The notes beneath the pieces were generated by a model, which was not told the origin of the DNA, did not search any database, and saw only the letters and a program-made list of their open reading frames with translations. Below are positions 7,212-13,315 of a stretch of 27,653 bases of DNA, piece by piece. The translations under genes were made by a program, and so were the position numbers. Numbering within the stretch: the stretch's first letter is position 1; each line of letters opens with the position of its first letter. Origin of the DNA: a virus; the IMG/VR virus record IMGVR_UViG_3300030110_003673, positions 1 through 27,653 of that record. One strand, given 5' to 3'.

Positions 7212-7947
7212 AATTTTATATACCATAGGAAATTGTATGACATTGGGAGTCGAGTTGGATAATCCTGAAGTAGAATCTTATCCGTATCTTTTATCACAAA
7301 AATTAGGTTGTGAGTTAATAAATCAGGCTGAACCAGCATCATCTAACGATTGGATTTTTAGGAAGTCAGTTGAATGGATTGCCACAAATGATACTTCAAA
7401 GGTGCATACTTTTATAGTAGGATGGTCATCACCTGATAGACGAGAAGAAAACTTTAAATTTTTCTACGGAGGCCCATCTCAAATAGAATGTGGATTCAGA
7501 AAAAGAGATGACCATTACGATATAATAAAGGAAAAAATAGGAAAACTAAGTAGAGTAGTAAAAGAACATATACATTTAGGTAAAGAGGATAGCACTTCTA
7601 AGGTAATTAGTGAACTGCTTTATAATAAAGAATTATCACTTATAAAAACTCTTACTTATGTGTATTCATTACAAGAGCTACTAAAGAGTAAAAACATAAA
7701 TTATGTTTTCTTTTTTCCTGGTTGGTATGGTATATTAATGAAAGAAAAGGGTATTAGTGATATTTATTTACATATAGATAAAAAATATTGTATAGAGCAA
7801 ACAATTGATGATACAAAAAAAGGTAATTGGGTAAGTTGGTATTCGGAAGATTCGGAAATTTTATCAGGTCGTCATCCAAATAAGAAAGAACATAAATGGA
7901 TGTCAGATAAATTGTATCATTTTATAGGAGATAAATATGGATTTTAA
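7201..7947 (+). CDS. SGNH-like protein, array copy 6, with altered active site (Asp-Ser-Trp to Asn-Cys-Met)
   Basis: A 248-residue paralogue in which block I is GNCMTLG (residues 10-16) instead of GDSWTxG. Three adjacent codons at 7231-7239 differ, and the nucleophile Ser is replaced by Cys12. The rest of the fold is retained: SSND then WIFRKSVEW, GWSSPDRREENF, and RHPNKKEHKW with His225. The reading frame is intact along its length, so this is not a plain pseudogene. Either Cys12 serves as an alternative nucleophile or the protein is a non-catalytic partner. Residues 27-85 are closer to copy 2 than to copy 5, whereas the middle and 3' part match copy 5, which suggests recombination. An insertion with KKGNWVSWYSED lies just before block V. 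Confidence 0.78.
   Translation: MESKILYTIGNCMTLGVELDNPEVESYPYLLSQKLGCELINQAEPASSNDWIFRKSVEWIATNDTSKVHTFIVGWSSPDRREENFKFFYGGPSQIECGFRKRDDHYDIIKEKIGKLSRVVKEHIHLGKEDSTSKVISELLYNKELSLIKTLTYVYSLQELLKSKNINYVFFFPGWYGILMKEKGISDIYLHIDKKYCIEQTIDDTKKGNWVSWYSEDSEILSGRHPNKKEHKWMSDKLYHFIGDKYGF
7919..7941 (+). repeat. Junction direct repeat, copy B (pair with 7183-7205)
   Basis: The second copy of the 23-nt junction, identical to 7183-7205. Here it supplies the AGGAGA ribosome site and ATG for the unrelated gene at 7937. The start region of the neighbouring gene therefore appears to have been fused to, or to have supplied, the repeated junction. Confidence 0.85.
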
Positions 7948-8365
7948 CATAACAGCTGCAAGAAGATATACTTCAAGTGGTTCACTCGACAATGTAGTTT
8001 ATGCAATAGCCTACCAATTTGAAATGAGTGGTTCTTCAAATAAATGGGATGGTAGTAATAATTGGTATAATTACAATACATATTCTGATTGGCACTTCTG
8101 TGGTCATGCAGATCCAGATAATTTTACTGCATTTGATAGCCTAACGACTTCATCTTATGAATCTTGGGTTCAGGCATCACATGGTGATAATTGGGGTGAT
8201 TATACTTCAAGTATAGAAACGAGAATGAGTGCAAGTTTGGCATTACGAGTAAATGAAAGTCCAACCGACCATCTTTCTTGGCAAACTGGATCACACGTTG
8301 TGTGTGGATTAGCTCTTGCAAGTGGCAGTGAATTTCAAGGACATTATTTTAACGAACATTTTTAA
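7937..8365 (+). CDS. Small conserved phage protein, DUF7936-like (tandem copy 1)
   Basis: A 142-residue protein. The layout matches a small family I recall from T4-like marine phages (DUF7936-like): an N-terminal beta-rich part (SGSLDNVVYAIAYQFEM), then DPDNFTAFDSLT, an aromatic SWV helix and a helix ending ALRVNES before a short tail. In the phage family the middle reads like PY..LTE..V..WV. Function is unknown. The next gene is a clear paralogue, sharing SGS..(D/N)VVYA, DEENF-type and GEYTSSI.(T/E)R elements. It overlaps SGNH copy 6 by 11 nt and uses the AGGAGA inside that gene. Confidence 0.65.
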   Translation: MDFNITAARRYTSSGSLDNVVYAIAYQFEMSGSSNKWDGSNNWYNYNTYSDWHFCGHADPDNFTAFDSLTTSSYESWVQASHGDNWGDYTSSIETRMSASLALRVNESPTDHLSWQTGSHVVCGLALASGSEFQGHYFNEHF

Positions 8366-8371
8366 GAGAGG
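8366..8371 (+). promoter_or_regulatory. Ribosome site deciding the GTG start at 8378
   Basis: GAGAGG immediately follows the stop of the previous gene and sits 6 nt before GTG at 8378. No in-frame ATG lies nearby, so this site supports a GTG start. Confidence 0.65.
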
Positions 8372-8377
8372 TTTTAA

Positions 8378-8848
8378 GTGAGGTGGTTAATAGACGATAG
8401 TATTAGATATAAACAAAGTGGTTCATTCGAAGATGTTGTGTATGCAGTAAGATATTGTTTCGAAGAAACTGGTTCATCTTGTATTGAAGGACAACATAAT
8501 ATTGTGGCTATTAAAGGTCATTATGGTGCACCACGAGTGGATGAGGAAAATTTTATACCTTATGAGAATGTAACCACTTCATCATTTAAAGAATGGATTC
8601 AAGATTCCTATGGTTCAGAGTGGGGAGAATACACTTCAAGTATTCAAGAAAGATTGATATCAAATTTAGAATCAAGAGTAAATCATAAAGCTTCCATTGT
8701 TCATATTTGGCCAGGTGGAGAACAAACAATAGATATACCAGATTGGTTTGAAAGGCCAGGACACCCACGATTAGCCAGAAGTACTTATGCACAAGGTGGA
8801 AAGCCAGATGACAAAATTGGACATTTAAAAAGAACAAATACTGATTAA
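8378..8848 (+). CDS. Small conserved phage protein, DUF7936-like (tandem copy 2)
   Basis: A 156-residue paralogue of the 7937 product, with a GTG start supported by GAGAGG 6 nt upstream. Shared features in order: SGSFEDVVYAVRY (about 15-27), DEENFIPYENVTTSS, a WIQDSYGSEWGEYTSSI helix region and a LESRVNH segment. Beyond this it has its own C-terminal extension of about 45 residues (IWPGGEQ to the end), rich in Gly, Pro and basic residues. No enzymatic motif is seen. Duplicated small genes next to the duplicated SGNH genes suggest that this part of the genome readily expands by tandem copying. Confidence 0.62.
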   Translation: MRWLIDDSIRYKQSGSFEDVVYAVRYCFEETGSSCIEGQHNIVAIKGHYGAPRVDEENFIPYENVTTSSFKEWIQDSYGSEWGEYTSSIQERLISNLESRVNHKASIVHIWPGGEQTIDIPDWFERPGHPRLARSTYAQGGKPDDKIGHLKRTNTD

Positions 8849-10014
8849 TGATAAAATTTGATTTTAATCTACACAACTATACTGAACATAAAGTTTCAAA
8901 GAATATTAAAAGAATAGAGGTTATTGACCGAAAAAAATTACAAGATGGAATTGATACTTTTCAAAAAGAATTAGACTGGCAACAAATGTGGTCAGTTGAT
9001 GATGCAGAAAAAAGATTGAAAGATAATTGGTGGTTTTATATAATAGAAAAAAATGATAAATATATTGGTTGGGCGTGGTTTGATACACCAAACAAACAAT
9101 TTTGTAATTTGTATGTTCATAAAAATTACAGAGATGATGGTTATGGTAAAGATTTGGTTTATGTAAGATTAAACGAATGTAAGAAACAAGGTATTGAAAG
9201 GGTTTGGATGGAAGTTCAAAAGTGGAATATACCTATTCAAAAGATTAATCAAGAACTTGGTTGGACACCAAAAATACATTATACATTTTGGACTGGTGGT
9301 TATGATTCAACTTATTTAGTTTGCAAATTATTATTGAATAATAAAATTGTTCAACCTATTTATATTGATGATGGGATAAATCATGGTGGATATCATTCTA
9401 ATCCATTATCAGCACAAAGAGGAGATAATTCTTATCCAAGACAATCTACGAGTATAGAGAGGGATAGAATTGAGTGGTTAGTAAATAGAATACATAAAAT
9501 TATACCAAATTCTAAAGATTTATTATTATCATTAATGGTTATAGATAATCCTATAAAAGAAGATAAACATATAAGTGATGTTATAAAAAAATATAACGAA
9601 TGGATACCCGAACCATTGTTTAAGGATAAGAATGGTAATCCACATTGGTTAGAAGTTCAAGCGGACATACTAACACGATTTCAAAAGGAATTCGGTATGG
9701 AAGTTTTTTACTCGAATGACCATATTGATGGAGAAGTTTGGGAAGCATTAGATGACGCGATAGAGGATGGAAAGTTGAATGTGGATAAGTTATCAGATGA
9801 GTATAAAGAATTTGAGATATTTAGTGGGTTTAACCAACCATTGAGAACCACCAATAAAGAAGAAATGTTAGAGGATTCAAAACAACTTGGATTTGACGAG
9901 TTGTTGTATTACACTTGGACTTGTTGGTATCCAAAAGATGATGAACCTTGTAATGAATGTAAAATGTGTAAGGAGAGAATAATAGAATGTCGGAACATTG
10001 GGGATACCATTTAG
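8848..10014 (+). CDS. GNAT acetyltransferase - QueC-like PP-loop ATPase fusion
   Basis: A 388-residue two-domain protein. Residues about 20-140 form a GNAT N-acyltransferase domain, with the acetyl-CoA loop RDDGYG (95-100) after strand NLYVHKNY and a closing ELGW. Residues about 143-388 form a PP-loop pyrophosphatase/ATPase: TGGYDST (149-155) is the PP-loop, normally SGG.DS. The C-terminus has four cysteines (359, 368, 371, 374) in the pattern of the QueC zinc site. QueC makes 7-cyano-7-deazaguanine (preQ0), and preQ0-type bases are used in some phage DNA modification systems. The PP-loop domain has a Ser-to-Thr change and a long insertion, so the product may differ. No queD, queE or dpdA is seen in the window. 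The fold assignments are strong; the reaction is inferred. Confidence 0.78.
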   Translation: MIKFDFNLHNYTEHKVSKNIKRIEVIDRKKLQDGIDTFQKELDWQQMWSVDDAEKRLKDNWWFYIIEKNDKYIGWAWFDTPNKQFCNLYVHKNYRDDGYGKDLVYVRLNECKKQGIERVWMEVQKWNIPIQKINQELGWTPKIHYTFWTGGYDSTYLVCKLLLNNKIVQPIYIDDGINHGGYHSNPLSAQRGDNSYPRQSTSIERDRIEWLVNRIHKIIPNSKDLLLSLMVIDNPIKEDKHISDVIKKYNEWIPEPLFKDKNGNPHWLEVQADILTRFQKEFGMEVFYSNDHIDGEVWEALDDAIEDGKLNVDKLSDEYKEFEIFSGFNQPLRTTNKEEMLEDSKQLGFDELLYYTWTCWYPKDDEPCNECKMCKERIIECRNIGDTI

Positions 10015-10352
10015 TACTTGATTGTAAAAATGGAAGAAATTTAAACGAAGATTCAGAAGAAGATATCAGAGTTTTTATAAAAGAACTCGTAAATAAAATA
10101 GATATGGTAGCATACGGAGAACCAAATATAGCATATCTACCAACACCAGACACACCCGAAAAGTCAGGATGGTCGGTAGTTCAGTTAATTTATACGAGTA
10201 GTATTACTTGTCATTTTGCTGACGAAAGTGGTGATTTCTATTTGGATGTTTTTTCGTGTAAAAAATTTGATAGAGACATAGTTATAGATTATGTGAAGCA
10301 ATATTTTTCACCTTTTAGTGTGAAAGAGAAATACTTATTAAGACAATCGTAA
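9987..10352 (+). CDS. speD: S-adenosylmethionine decarboxylase proenzyme (SpeD-like)
   Basis: A 121-residue bacterial/archaeal-type AdoMet decarboxylase, which makes the aminopropyl donor for spermidine. It self-cleaves to form an N-terminal pyruvoyl group. The key positions keep the spacing known from Thermotoga maritima SpeD (Ser55, Ser63, His68, Cys83): here Ser63, Ser71, His76 and Cys91. Ser71 is the predicted pyruvoyl serine. The residue before it is Thr70 instead of the usual Glu. DVFSC (87-91) is the diagnostic motif. Length is normal for the family. It overlaps the previous gene by 28 nt, with AGGAGA upstream. No spermidine synthase gene is present, so it would feed a host enzyme. SpeD genes are known in marine cyanophages. 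Confidence 0.87.
   Translation: MSEHWGYHLVLDCKNGRNLNEDSEEDIRVFIKELVNKIDMVAYGEPNIAYLPTPDTPEKSGWSVVQLIYTSSITCHFADESGDFYLDVFSCKKFDRDIVIDYVKQYFSPFSVKEKYLLRQS
10331..10340 (+). promoter_or_regulatory. Possible promoter-like element ATACTTATTA
   Basis: The 10-mer ATACTTATTA lies within the end of speD, 36 nt before the porin-like gene. The same 10-mer occurs at 19641-19650, in one of the few intergenic gaps, and ATACTTATAT occurs at 20532-20541 in another. Three positions upstream of non-overlapping gene starts suggest a phage promoter core, but AT-richness makes chance matches likely. Confidence 0.25.
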
Positions 10353-10375
10353 ACTAAACAAAGGAGATACGAGAA

Positions 10376-11245
10376 ATGAAAAGGTTATTATTGATATTAG
10401 GAATGGTTTCAGTTCTAACAGCGCAAACAGCAACAATGTCCAATAATATAATTGGATACACCACAATTAATGAGAAACATGATCCAGATGGTGCAGAAGA
10501 TAGAAATGGTGATGAATATGAATCTACTATTTCTTTTGAAAAACCATACCTTTGGTCATTCATTAAAAGTGATGATAAATCTTGGATGGCATCCATCTTC
10601 GTAGACGCACCTTGGGCAAGAGGTAGTGTTTATGTTGAGGAGTTATTCTATAAACCATATAGTGATAAGTTCACTATTGGATTAGGACGACAAGCAATTC
10701 CATTTGGTTCTAATGTTCCATATTTGGATTTAACAAGAGGTGATAAATTTACCTATCAAACACCAACACCTAACGATGTTGGTTTGTTATATTTCGGAGA
10801 TGGTGTTAGTGTTTATGGTGGAGTTGGTAATTGGTTCATCGAAACCTATCACGGAAACGATATAGAAAATGGATTCGAGGAATACACAGCTGGTCGTGTG
10901 AGTTATGAATTTGGTGACCACTTTGTTGGTGTATCAGTCGATAATGAAAACAGACAGGCACTTGATGTAAGTGGATATAGTGAGTTCGTAGATTATGTTA
11001 CAGAATTTAGGGAAGATTACCAATGGGGAAGAGCCGTTGTTAGACTACCTAATATGTGGCATCTAAAAGGATTAGGACTAATTGCAGGTTTAGAAAGAAC
11101 CGAAGATGAAACACAGGCACTTTATGGTGTAACTTGGAGTTACGGAGAAAATCGTTTTCTCTCTACCGAATTAAGTGGTGATGGTGATTTGAAGGTTAAG
11201 TTGTATTATGGTTTTAACTTAAAGATAGGAAAAGAAAATGAATAA
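10376..11245 (+). CDS. Secreted beta-barrel / porin-like outer-membrane protein
   Basis: A 289-residue protein beginning with a clear Sec signal peptide (MKRLLLILGMVSVLTAQ, cleavage probably near residues 15-19). The rest is made of alternating aromatic/polar beta-strands with tight Gly/Asp turns. It includes GLGRQAIPFG (about 98-107), typical of porin-like barrels, and ends in paired strands (LKVKLYYGFNLKIG). This fits a barrel in the host outer membrane or a barrel-derived exported protein. The start is well supported by AAGGAGA at 10361-10367. It overlaps the EamA gene by 8 nt, so a barrel and an inner-membrane transporter are made together. A porin-like gene is rare in a virulent phage. 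Function as a channel is inferred. Confidence 0.72.
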   Translation: MKRLLLILGMVSVLTAQTATMSNNIIGYTTINEKHDPDGAEDRNGDEYESTISFEKPYLWSFIKSDDKSWMASIFVDAPWARGSVYVEELFYKPYSDKFTIGLGRQAIPFGSNVPYLDLTRGDKFTYQTPTPNDVGLLYFGDGVSVYGGVGNWFIETYHGNDIENGFEEYTAGRVSYEFGDHFVGVSVDNENRQALDVSGYSEFVDYVTEFREDYQWGRAVVRLPNMWHLKGLGLIAGLERTEDETQALYGVTWSYGENRFLSTELSGDGDLKVKLYYGFNLKIGKENE

Positions 11246-12146
11246 ATTTTTAAAAGGATTTATAGCAGCAGCAGTTGCAATATTTGCTTGGTCAACCCTT
11301 GAGGTTACTGGTAGTTTTATATTCGCTGAAGGAGCAGGACCTGTATCGGTTTTATCGGTTAGGTTTCTAATCGCCACACTATTGTTTGGTGGAGTGATGT
11401 TATGGAAAAAACAAACAACAGGTGAAAATCTGTTTATAGTTGAGAAAGAGGATAGAAAGACATTTCTGTTAAATGGTGTAATATTGGCAGCACACTTATT
11501 GGTGTATTGGTTCGCTTGGGAATTACTCGACCCGAACCTACCTGTGATTTACGCAATATTCTATATGTATCCATTTGTTCTGTGTCTGATTTCGATTTAC
11601 TATTATGGTGAACGATTTAGTACAAATAGAAAGATAGCATTAGGATTGGGAACTCTCGGTTGTATGTTTGCAATAGAACTTATACCATCATTTTCAACCG
11701 AAGCTCTAAACACCAAAGGTATATTGTTGGATGTTGCAGCTTGTTTAACATGGGTTGGATATGTTCTCGTAGGACAGACCATAATGAAAAAATATAAACC
11801 ACTTACAATTGTTTTTTATGATTTTCTACAAGTGTTTGTTTATGTTTCATTATTCCAATCACCCACGACTACATTTTCTGAAGTCACACTTAGTGGATTA
11901 TTGGCAATAGCTTACATATCAGTAGTAGCAAGTTTTATCGCTTACTTATGTTATTGGTACGCAATCAAACAAATAGGTGCATCGAATGTTGGGATTGCTG
12001 AATTAGGAACACCAATATTTGGGGTAACACTTGGTTATTTCTTTTTAACCATGACTCCATCTTTATGGCAAATACTTGGACTTGTAATGATTTCAAGTGG
12101 TTTGGTTTTGGTTTATAAGGAAAAACAAGTAGTATATGACCAATGA
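11238..12146 (+). CDS. EamA/DMT-family membrane transporter
   Basis: A 302-residue inner-membrane protein with about ten hydrophobic segments arranged as two EamA repeats (about 5-140 and 155-297). Family features include the Glu/Pro-containing first helix (AWSTLEVTGSFIF), the R-F-L-I-A-T-L-L-F helix and a C-terminal copy ending GLVLVYKEK. Length is normal. EamA proteins of the drug/metabolite transporter superfamily usually move amino acids, nucleobases, amines or similar metabolites, often outward. The substrate cannot be read from the sequence. It follows the porin-like gene with an 8-nt overlap and precedes the DUF1989 gene with an 11-nt overlap. Confidence 0.88.
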   Translation: MNKFLKGFIAAAVAIFAWSTLEVTGSFIFAEGAGPVSVLSVRFLIATLLFGGVMLWKKQTTGENLFIVEKEDRKTFLLNGVILAAHLLVYWFAWELLDPNLPVIYAIFYMYPFVLCLISIYYYGERFSTNRKIALGLGTLGCMFAIELIPSFSTEALNTKGILLDVAACLTWVGYVLVGQTIMKKYKPLTIVFYDFLQVFVYVSLFQSPTTTFSEVTLSGLLAIAYISVVASFIAYLCYWYAIKQIGASNVGIAELGTPIFGVTLGYFFLTMTPSLWQILGLVMISSGLVLVYKEKQVVYDQ

Positions 12147-12819
12147 GTTTATCGTTGAGAGTGGTGGATTTACATTTGTAGTTCCTAAAAATCATAATTT
12201 TAAATTTGAATTATTAGAAGGACAGCAAATAATAGATGTTGCCATATGGAGTAAAGACAATCCAAAAAAAGAATTTCTTAGTATGGGACATTCTTTGTGG
12301 AAAAATGGTAGATTTATTAGTTTAGGCTCTTACCTTTGGTCAGACTATAAAAAAAGAAGGGTTATTGCTAAATGTGTGGACGAGACTTGGTTTGAATCAT
12401 CAAACGAAGGTTGGTATCATCATTTACTTCAAGGATATTGTGATGATGAAGAAAATCAAGGCCGTGGAAGTTGTAAGACAAACTTTCTTAATAGTATAAA
12501 GGAGTTTGGATTAGGAGTTGAGCATCTAAATGACAATACGATAAATTTATTTGAAAAGGTAATGGTTAGTGGTGGACGAAATTTACTATTCTCAGCAGAT
12601 TCAGATGCAACGAAGGGAGACCAAATAACCTTTCAAAGTTATATTGATTTATTGATATCGGTATCACTTTGTCCTACAATACATAATAAAACAGAAACAG
12701 ATAGTAACTACAACTTGGAAACAAAGGATCCAGACTATCATTATGATTTTATAGATAGGGTAAATTCAATAAAGATTTCAGTAAATCCAAATAAATTACC
12801 ATATCAGGTATATGAATAA
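12136..12819 (+). CDS. DUF1989 (urea carboxylase-associated family) protein
   Basis: A 227-residue protein that follows the DUF1989 pattern: an N-terminal beta-rich part (GQQIIDVAIW at 29-38), LWSDYKKRRVI, then conserved Cys102 (GYCDD), Cys113 (GSCKTNF), N..NLF (134-139), a GDQITFQ strand and Cys179-Pro180 near the end. The three cysteines are likely metal ligands. Known members include urea-amidolyase-associated proteins and the carboxyguanidine deiminase subunits of guanidine degradation. Members with unknown substrates are also common. Occurrence beside a transporter and speD suggests amine or nitrogen metabolism. I do not know this family from other phages. The exact reaction is unassigned. 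Confidence 0.72.
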   Translation: MTNEFIVESGGFTFVVPKNHNFKFELLEGQQIIDVAIWSKDNPKKEFLSMGHSLWKNGRFISLGSYLWSDYKKRRVIAKCVDETWFESSNEGWYHHLLQGYCDDEENQGRGSCKTNFLNSIKEFGLGVEHLNDNTINLFEKVMVSGGRNLLFSADSDATKGDQITFQSYIDLLISVSLCPTIHNKTETDSNYNLETKDPDYHYDFIDRVNSIKISVNPNKLPYQVYE

Positions 12820-13315
12820 AACAGAAAAATATATCTTAGAATGGTATAAAAATAAGATATGGACAAAACCCTTTTCGTCTAAAATATGTGATGGAATTGG
12901 AATGGTGGCTATTCGTGATATACCAAAAGAAACAAGTATATTTGATTTGGCAGAAAAAAGTGTTTATGGTTGGATTCCGATAGATGAGGCTAAGACAATA
13001 CCAAATGGAGTTTTGAGGTGGGCATTAGAAGGTCAACCACAGGCAGATTTGGATGTAATGAATTCATCAAACTTATATGATAATTTTTTACAAGGAAAAT
13101 ATGGAGATTTGTGGGCATACACACAAAAGGGAATGAATTGGCAAACAACTTGGTATTTTGTTAATCATTCGTTAGAGAATCCTAATGTATCAGTTCATTC
13201 TACTGGTCATCCAAGAGTATTTAAATATATTACCCTTAGAGATATTTATGAGGGGGAAGAAATTTTAGAAAATTATAATGAACACACATCGGCATGGAGA
13301 GGTAATGAAAAATAA
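12812..13315 (+). CDS. SET-domain protein (putative protein-lysine methyltransferase)
   Basis: A 167-residue protein with SET-fold motifs in order: GIGMVAIRDIPKE (28-40), the AdoMet/active-site NHS.ENPN motif (118-125), and GEEILENYNE (148-157) with Tyr155 as the conserved catalytic tyrosine. SET proteins transfer methyl groups from AdoMet to lysine side chains, sometimes on ribosomal or chromatin proteins. Small stand-alone SET proteins of this size occur in bacteria. The target is unknown; a phage or host translation or DNA-binding protein is conceivable. It overlaps its neighbours by 8 nt upstream and 11 nt downstream. Confidence 0.8.
   Translation: MNKTEKYILEWYKNKIWTKPFSSKICDGIGMVAIRDIPKETSIFDLAEKSVYGWIPIDEAKTIPNGVLRWALEGQPQADLDVMNSSNLYDNFLQGKYGDLWAYTQKGMNWQTTWYFVNHSLENPNVSVHSTGHPRVFKYITLRDIYEGEEILENYNEHTSAWRGNEK
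13296..13302 (+). promoter_or_regulatory. Ribosome site deciding the start at 13305
   Basis: GGAGAGG lies just upstream of ATG 13305. The earlier in-frame ATG at 13278 has no purine-rich site before it, so the shorter form is preferred. Confidence 0.6.

Larger units (their letters stand above)
6501..7947 (+). repeat. Tandem gene duplication (SGNH copies 5 and 6)
   Basis: Two adjacent units of about 700 and 736 nt encode the most similar pair of SGNH paralogues. The similarity is visible at DNA level, for example at the starts (ATG-RAA-TCT-AAA-ATT-TTA-TAT-ACC) and the ends (TTTTATAGGAGATAAATATGG). The junctions between genes were copied too: each downstream gene starts 11 nt before the upstream stop. 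This reads as a duplication of a gene together with its built-in ribosome site, followed by divergence. Confidence 0.75.

Noticed and set aside
7201-7947. Pseudogene status for SGNH copy 6
   Set aside because: Although the nucleophile motif is altered, the frame is open over full family length, the ribosome site is strong and the other motifs are kept.
9830-10153. Open frame of 107 codons on the minus strand
   Set aside because: It is antisense to the QueC-like and speD genes, which have clear motifs. It shows no coding signature of its own.
13278-13304. Longer start for the lipoate-ligase-like gene
   Set aside because: The extra residues are encoded inside the SET gene without a ribosome site, whereas 13305 has GGAGAGG upstream.
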